Below the pieces are notes generated by a model that did no database searches, was not told the DNA's origin, and worked only from the letters and a program-made list of their open reading frames with translations. From positions 1 through 7,339 of the forward strand of contig CAMCJO010000108.1 of NCBI GenBank assembly GCA_945875135.1: 7,339 nucleotides of DNA, in the 5' to 3' direction. This document shows positions 7,149 to 7,339 of this stretch, piece after piece (within the stretch, counting starts at the first letter, position 1; every line of letters begins with the position of its first letter). A program made the translations under genes and the position numbers. The stretch comes from an uncultured Porphyromonas sp. (GTDB lineage Bacteria > Bacteroidota > Bacteroidia > Bacteroidales > Porphyromonadaceae).

Positions 7149-7188
7149 AGGCGAGGCGTCTACACGTTGCGGTGTAGATGCCTCGCTT
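7149..7188 (+). terminator. Probable operon terminator hairpin
   Basis: GCGAGGCGTCTACAC (7151-7165) pairs with GTGTAGATGCCTCGC (7172-7186) over 15 base pairs with a single G-U wobble and a six-base loop, GTTGCG. Two more pairs (one G-U) extend the stem to 7149 and 7188. It lies 27 bases after the stop of gene 3. The following sequence (ACTTCC) has no real U tract, so termination may be imperfect or work in another way, but the length and position of the stem make an end-of-operon structure the best reading. Confidence 0.75.
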
Positions 7189-7231
7189 ACTTCCAAGATG
7201 ATCGTCTAGAGAAACTGTTGCAAAAGTCGAC

Positions 7232-7280
7232 ACTCTCCTAGAGTCTCCACGGAGCAAATCGAAAATCTCCACGTAGGGGA
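7232..7280. repeat. Cluster of three small TCTCC-based palindromes
   Basis: Three short inverted repeats follow one another: ACTCT-CCT-AGAGT (7232-7244), CTCC-AC-GGAG (7245-7254) and TCTCC-ACGTA-GGGGA (7266-7280, one G-U pair). The second and third share the direct repeat TCTCCACG (7244-7251 and 7266-7273). The cluster lies in the non-coding tail after the terminator, in a stretch 7189-7339 where I see no convincing gene. It may be a dispersed intergenic repeat or regulatory region of whatever follows; neither can be tested from this window. Confidence 0.4.
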
Positions 7281-7339
7281 TAAAAAATTATTGCTGTCCG
7301 ATAAAAGTCAGAAAGGGCATACCAAGGGGGCTCAACCAT

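Noticed and set aside
7238..7339. Minus-strand open frame of 33 codons starting with ATG at the right edge (MVEPPWYALSDFYRT...)
   Set aside because: It is short, resembles no family I know, ends inside the palindrome cluster and has no clear start signal in view; it is probably a translation of a non-coding repeat.

Overview
The window looks like a chromosomal segment of a Porphyromonas-like member of the Bacteroidota. The evidence is threefold: three consecutive secreted proteins end in domains resembling type IX secretion system (T9SS) C-terminal sorting domains; two carry leucine-rich repeats of the BspA and InlJ types common in oral Bacteroidota; and a TAnnTTTG-type promoter element (TACCTTTG) precedes the first gene. 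Base composition is near half GC, with heavy use of CTA and CTC leucine codons. The species cannot be fixed from the sequence alone.

Layout: bases 1-127 are a leader region with short direct repeats, a candidate -7 element at 82-89 and an ATAACCCC motif just before the first start codon. Three plus-strand genes fill almost all of the rest. Gene 1 (128-1786) is a BspA-type leucine-rich repeat protein. Gene 2 (1783-3987) starts inside the stop codon of gene 1 (ATGA overlap) and encodes a protein with two fibronectin-III-like domains, each apparently split by an inserted beta-rich domain. Gene 3 (4008-7121) follows after 20 bases and encodes an InlJ/internalin-like protein with a BspA-like N-terminal segment and two copies of a roughly 370-390 residue module. 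A strong hairpin at 7149-7188 probably ends the transcript. The last 150 bases hold three small consecutive palindromes and no convincing gene.

Together the three genes look like one operon for cell-surface or secreted proteins. All have a signal peptide whose predicted mature N-terminus is glutamine, and all end in a T9SS-like sorting domain. None shows catalytic motifs I can recognise, so adhesion, matrix binding or biofilm roles are inferred from repeat families, not seen. The most notable features are the mixed architecture of the operon, the split fibronectin-III domains in gene 2, the large internal duplication in gene 3 with one extra leucine-rich repeat in the second copy, and a shared ATAACCCC leader before genes 1 and 3.
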